NCBI GenBank assembly: GCA_030627025.1
Contig: DAOUSX010000030.1
Location: forward strand, 1-8,481
DNA: 8,481 nucleotides
Direction: 5' to 3'
Origin: Dehalococcoidia bacterium
GTDB lineage: Bacteria; Chloroflexota; Dehalococcoidia; GIF9; AB-539-J10
The notes beneath the pieces were generated by a model. It saw only the letters and a list, made by a program, of their open reading frames with translations, did no database searches and had not been told where the DNA came from. How positions within the stretch are numbered: position 1 is the stretch's first letter; each line of letters starts with the position of its first letter. This document shows, piece after piece, positions 5,427-8,481 of the stretch. A program made the translations under genes and the position numbers.

Positions 5427-6818
5427 CTAATCAAAAATCTTCCCCGGGTTCAGGATGCGGTTTGGGTCGAAAACCCTCTTTATCTTTCTCATAAGCTCTA
5501 TCTGCTCTGGTTTTATCGCAATAGGAACATACTTTTTCTTGGTAACGCCAATTCCGTGCTCGCCAGAGATGGTACCTCCTAACGATACACTTCCTCTAAA
5601 TACATCCTTCAAAATTTCAGGCAATTTACGGTTGAACTCCTCCTTTGGCGTACCAAAGGCGATGACGCTGAAGTGCACATTCCCGTCACCAGCATGCCCG
5701 CTACCGCTTACCAGAATACCATGCTTCTGCGTTATTTCACCCAACATGTTCATGAATTCAGGAATCTTACTCCTCGGAACTACAGCATCGCCTATATCTT
5801 CCAACCCTAGCGATTTCACGGCAAAGTGCAGCTTTGCTCTAACCTCAGATACCTTTTTCATATCTCTCTCCGTGTCCACGATGAAAACGTCGGAGGCACC
5901 ATTATTTAAGCAAATAGCGTTAACTCGCTCAGTAAGATTCGCTAGCTCAGTTTCACTATCTGATTCAATGATTACAATGAGATAATTCGGAGCTTCTGGA
6001 ATGGGAAGTTTTATGCCCGTATAATTCTGGCACAACTGCATGGCAGCGGCTAACATGAACTCAATGGCGACCGGGACTATGCCTTCTTTGAGTATCTTTG
6101 GAACAGTGCCTATGGCATCTTCAAGCGATTCAAAAGTGGGAATCAGGTAACATCTGTTCTTTGGCCTCTTGATTAACTTCAGTATAATCTTGGTTACAAT
6201 AGCCAGGGTTCCCTCAGAGCCTACTAGAAGTTGAGTCAGATTATAGCCAGTGGAATTCTTTACATATTTTCCACCTGTCTCTATCACTGCACCACTTGCA
6301 AGTACAGCTTCCAATCCCATGATATAATTCCTGGTGACCCCATATTTCACTGCTTTCATACCAGCAGCATTCGTTGCTACATTCCCTCCAATGGTGGCAC
6401 TCTCCTCTTCCGGATAGACAGGATAGTAAAGTCCTCTATCTTCCACAGCTTTATATAACTCAGCTAAGATAACGCCGGGCTCGACTACAGCCAAAAAGTT
6501 GTCCTCATCTATCTCCAAGATTCTATTCATTCGTTCCAATGAAAGGACAATCCCACCGTAAATAGGAACTGCGCCGCCAGATAGTCCTGTCCCACCACCC
6601 CTGGGAGTGACAGGAATTATCTCCCGGTTAGCCAGTTCTAATATCTCAGACACCTCTGTTCTATTTTTCGGTTTCACAACAACTTCGGGGGGCACCCAGT
6701 CCAATATATGCGTCTCGTCATGTGCATAATCCATGAGATGTTCACAGAGGATATTCTCATCCCCGACTATGTCCTCGAGCCTTCGGACAATTTCATCAGT
6801 AACCTTGTTATACTTCAT
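5427..6818 (-). CDS. GlcD-type FAD-binding D-2-hydroxyacid dehydrogenase
   Basis: Oxidises a D-2-hydroxy acid such as D-lactate or glycolate to the 2-oxo acid, using FAD. The 463-residue length is normal for the family. The N-terminal PCMH-type FAD domain has PRGGGTGLSGG at 72-82, ATIGGNVATNAAG at 141-153 and LLVGSEGTLAIVT at 197-209. The C-terminal FAD-oxidase domain has GHAGDGNVH at 374-382 and SGEHGIG at 418-424, giving the full metal site (H375, H382, E420) known in D-lactate and D-2-hydroxyglutarate dehydrogenases, then DPNRILNPGK at the end. The ATG at 6818 is fixed by GGGAGG five bases upstream. It is the third gene of the operon, 35 bases after the UxaA-like gene, and its end touches rnhB. 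No GlcF/GlcE-type partner is encoded beside it. The exact substrate is unknown; the neighbours point to a product or precursor of the UxaA-like lyase. Confidence 0.95.
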   Translation of the reverse strand: MKYNKVTDEIVRRLEDIVGDENILCEHLMDYAHDETHILDWVPPEVVVKPKNRTEVSEILELANREIIPVTPRGGGTGLSGGAVPIYGGIVLSLERMNRILEIDEDNFLAVVEPGVILAELYKAVEDRGLYYPVYPEEESATIGGNVATNAAGMKAVKYGVTRNYIMGLEAVLASGAVIETGGKYVKNSTGYNLTQLLVGSEGTLAIVTKIILKLIKRPKNRCYLIPTFESLEDAIGTVPKILKEGIVPVAIEFMLAAAMQLCQNYTGIKLPIPEAPNYLIVIIESDSETELANLTERVNAICLNNGASDVFIVDTERDMKKVSEVRAKLHFAVKSLGLEDIGDAVVPRSKIPEFMNMLGEITQKHGILVSGSGHAGDGNVHFSVIAFGTPKEEFNRKLPEILKDVFRGSVSLGGTISGEHGIGVTKKKYVPIAIKPEQIELMRKIKRVFDPNRILNPGKIFD

Positions 6819-6823
6819 ATTGA

Positions 6824-6829
6824 CCTCCC
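6824..6829 (-). promoter_or_regulatory. Ribosome binding site of the GlcD-type gene
   Basis: GGGAGG on the minus strand, five bases before the ATG at 6818 and inside the 35-base gap after the UxaA-like gene. It allows independent translation initiation within the operon. Confidence 0.75.
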
Positions 6830-6853
6830 TTCATTTTATTGACCACAAGGCAA

Positions 6854-8014
6854 CTAAAAAGATGTCGCCGTTTTCAGTATGCCAAAAACACCCTGTTTGT
6901 TTAGTTCAGCCTTGGTTTTCTTTCCTTCGATAACCCTCTCAATAAACTGGACAATTTCGTCTCTCACTTCAGCAATACTCTTATCCCCATCTATGATTGT
7001 ACCAGCGTTAATATCTATATCATCCTTCATCTTGTGATAAGTTTCGCTATTGCTGGCAATCTTTATTGTGGGGGAAATAGGCGACCCTGCTGGTGTTCCT
7101 CGACCGGTAGTAAATAGAATAAGCTGAGCTCCTCCTGCTGATAAGGCGCTTACGGATTCCACATCATATCCCGGTGTATCCATGATTACCAAGCCTTTCT
7201 TGGTTGGAGCCTGGGCATATTCCAAAACCTCCGTAATTGGGGAAGTTCCTCCTTTTCTGATACAGCCAAGCGATTTTTCTGCTATTGTGCTTATCCCCCC
7301 GTCTATGTTTCCCGGGGCAATGACCATTCCCGCTAAGGGTCCCAAGACGTCCCTGGTTGCTTGCTCCATTCGGGTCACAATCTGGGCAATTCTTTGTCTC
7401 ACTTCTTCATTAATTGCACGCCGCTCAAGGATATGCTCTGCTCCAATCATCTCAGTGGTCTCGGAAAGAATAACCGTACATCCCCTCTCCACAAGCCAAT
7501 CTGATACCGCACCAACACAAGGGTTAGCGGTTACCCCAGAAAAAGCATCAGAGCCACCACATTCAAGACCTATCACCAGTTTGTCAAAAGGCACCTCTAC
7601 CCTAGCTTGGTTAGAGGGCCTCCCTGACATCTTTTTGGCAATCTCTATTCCTTTCTTCATCGTCTTCTGTGAGCCACCATATTCTTGAATTAAAAGATGT
7701 TCAACTGGTTTTCCACTCTCAGCTATCGAATTTGCTAGACTATCCACATTCACAACCTCACATCCCAATCCGATTACTAGCACCGCCCCCACATTTGGGT
7801 TCCTCCCGATGCCACTTAACGTATTGGAGGTAATTACCAGGTCACTTGGTCCCGCTCCACACCCATAACCATGGGTAATAGGGATTGCCCCTTCCACTTC
7901 GTTGGCAATTTGATTAACCACTCCATTAGCACAGGCTACCGAGGGAATAACAGCGAGGTAATTTCTTATCCCTACAGAACCATCAGCCCGTTCATAACCT
8001 AAAAAGCTCTTCAT
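6854..8014 (-). CDS. UxaA-family dehydratase/lyase, large subunit
   Basis: The catalytic part of the altronate/galactarate dehydratase family, which also includes the large subunit (SuyB) of sulfolactate sulfo-lyase. At 386 residues it lacks the SAF domain fused in E. coli UxaA (about 495 residues); that domain is supplied by the preceding gene. Family blocks seen: GYERADGSVGIRNYL (6-20), HGYGCG with C52, GLGCE with C85, GLECGGSDAFSGVTANP (149-165), APGNIDGG (233-240), EKSLGC with C251, and TTGRGTPAGSPISPTIKI (302-319). The conserved cysteines and nearby acidic residues are likely metal ligands. The ATG at 8014 overlaps the stop of the small-subunit gene as ATGA, so the two are translationally coupled and probably made in equal amounts. 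It removes water, or sulfite, from a hydroxylated acid; sequence alone does not choose between altronate, galactarate, sulfolactate or another substrate. Confidence 0.93.
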   Translation of the reverse strand: MKSFLGYERADGSVGIRNYLAVIPSVACANGVVNQIANEVEGAIPITHGYGCGAGPSDLVITSNTLSGIGRNPNVGAVLVIGLGCEVVNVDSLANSIAESGKPVEHLLIQEYGGSQKTMKKGIEIAKKMSGRPSNQARVEVPFDKLVIGLECGGSDAFSGVTANPCVGAVSDWLVERGCTVILSETTEMIGAEHILERRAINEEVRQRIAQIVTRMEQATRDVLGPLAGMVIAPGNIDGGISTIAEKSLGCIRKGGTSPITEVLEYAQAPTKKGLVIMDTPGYDVESVSALSAGGAQLILFTTGRGTPAGSPISPTIKIASNSETYHKMKDDIDINAGTIIDGDKSIAEVRDEIVQFIERVIEGKKTKAELNKQGVFGILKTATSF

Positions 8015-8283
8015 CTCTTTACTTCGCTCTCTACGTTATGAATATGAACCCATTCTCCTGGCTTTATATTAGTTTTTGCTATGGCGATTGTTTCACCATA
8101 CTTTACTACCTTCCCTTCTTTGGGAATGTGAATCAAAGCAACTTTATGGCTGCAAGGGATGTCATTAAGAGCTAGAAATGGCTCTCGATCTGATGTTATA
8201 ACCTTCTTCCCTTGAGAAATACCTTTGAGGGCGATAGCAACATTATCTTCAAGATTTATAATCAGCGCATTAACTTTCTTCAT
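8011..8283 (-). CDS. SAF-domain small subunit of the UxaA-family dehydratase/lyase
   Basis: A 90-residue SAF-fold protein equivalent to the N-terminal domain of altronate dehydratase and to SuyA of sulfolactate sulfo-lyase. Recognisable parts are DNVAIAL (13-19), DIPCSHKVAL (41-50) with the conserved histidine H46, VVKYGETIAIA (59-69) and GEWVHIHN (76-83) near the C-terminus, where most members have GEHVHVHN. It should pair with the large subunit encoded next, with which it shares a 4-base ATGA overlap. It is the first gene of the minus-strand operon. The ATG at 8283 has no strong ribosome binding site, so translation may be weak or depend on leader structure. Confidence 0.9.
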   Translation of the reverse strand: MKKVNALIINLEDNVAIALKGISQGKKVITSDREPFLALNDIPCSHKVALIHIPKEGKVVKYGETIAIAKTNIKPGEWVHIHNVESEVKR

Positions 8284-8481
8284 CTATTCTAAGCCAGAAA
8301 TTCAAGCTTTCTCACGCTTGGCTACCTTCCCCGTGGAATAGCTTGGGAATATTTCTTATTTTGTTTTTCGATAAGCAACGCTGGACTTTTCTGAAAGTTG
8401 GGTACGACTCCCAGCTATCACAGCAGGACAAAACTTCGTAAATCTTTCCTTAGAACCTCCTTATGATGCTCCTGCTCCCCC
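8284..8481 (-). promoter_or_regulatory. Upstream region of the uxaA-like operon, no clear gene
   Basis: This 198-base edge region should hold the operon promoter. On the minus strand, TTGCTT followed 18 bases later by AAATAT (within an A/T-rich run at about 8350-8375) is a possible but weak promoter. CAAGC (8303-8307) and GCTTG (8316-8320) could pair as a small leader hairpin. A minus-strand frame open to the right edge ends at 8418 with tandem stops (TGA TAG) after about 20 codons; it might be the tail of another gene but is too short to judge. AAGGAGG at 8455-8461 (minus strand) is not followed by a usable start codon. Confidence 0.3.

Noticed and set aside
5455..5985. Long plus-strand open frame (176 codons) opposite the GlcD-type gene
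   Set aside because: It lies entirely antisense to a gene with strong family motifs and has a composition typical of a shadow frame with no recognisable domain.
7182..7688. Plus-strand open frame of 168 codons opposite the UxaA-like gene
   Set aside because: Antisense shadow of a well-supported coding region; no motif and no suitable ribosome binding site context.
8312..8449. Minus-strand stop-to-stop frame of 45 codons near the right edge
   Set aside because: It has no ATG or GTG start, only a mid-frame TTG, and no recognisable family; more likely leader DNA or an unrecognisable remnant.
8418..8480. Minus-strand frame open to the right edge ending in tandem stops TGA TAG
   Set aside because: Only about 20 codons are visible and nothing identifies them; could be the tail of a neighbouring gene but cannot be supported as a feature.

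Overview
The window looks like chromosomal DNA from an anaerobic, organic-acid or fatty-acid oxidising prokaryote. It carries seven complete genes, an eighth that is cut by the left edge, and a promoter/leader-like stretch at the right edge. The content is redox and acyl/hydroxy-acid metabolism: two different flavin dehydrogenases of the VAO/GlcD superfamily, a CCG-type (HdrD/GlcF-like) iron-sulfur protein, a cysteine-rich protein with a 2[4Fe-4S] ferredoxin tail, a 3-hydroxyacyl-CoA dehydrogenase and a split UxaA-family lyase. The RNase HII is of the archaeal type. That fits either an archaeon or a bacterial lineage that carries this type (for example anaerobic Chloroflexota such as Dehalococcoidia); the sequence alone does not settle it. 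Starts are ATG, with one GTG and possibly one TTG. Strong GGAGG-type ribosome binding sites are present.

Layout. Plus strand, 1-1769: the C-terminal part of a FAD-linked oxidase, overlapping by ATGA a gene for an Fe-S electron-transfer partner. Minus strand, 1891-3822: a monocistronic-looking 3-hydroxyacyl-CoA dehydrogenase gene followed 162 bases later by the ferredoxin-tailed protein gene. An imperfect 31-base direct repeat lies upstream of each of these two genes. Plus strand, 3990-4769: a lone alpha/beta hydrolase. Minus strand, 4766-8283: a tight operon, read right to left, of SAF-domain small subunit, UxaA large subunit, GlcD-type dehydrogenase and rnhB. Junctions are a 4-base overlap, a 35-base gap, and an overlap or 4-base gap.

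How the genes may work together (inference). The minus-strand operon pairs a dehydratase/lyase of the altronate-galactarate-sulfolactate family with a metal-site-intact D-2-hydroxyacid dehydrogenase, which suggests catabolism of a hydroxylated or sulfonated organic acid. The left-hand flavin/Fe-S pair lacks the hydroxyacid metal site and looks more like a vanillyl-alcohol/cresol-type dehydrogenase that passes electrons to an HdrD-like carrier. The 3-hydroxyacyl-CoA dehydrogenase belongs to beta-oxidation. The ferredoxin-tailed protein may be co-regulated with it through the shared repeat.

No tRNA, rRNA, CRISPR array, insertion sequence or clear intrinsic terminator was seen. I did not find a convincing new multi-gene system. 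The most notable points are the shared repeat, the unusual cysteine layout of the 305-residue protein, and the two contrasting flavin dehydrogenase modules.
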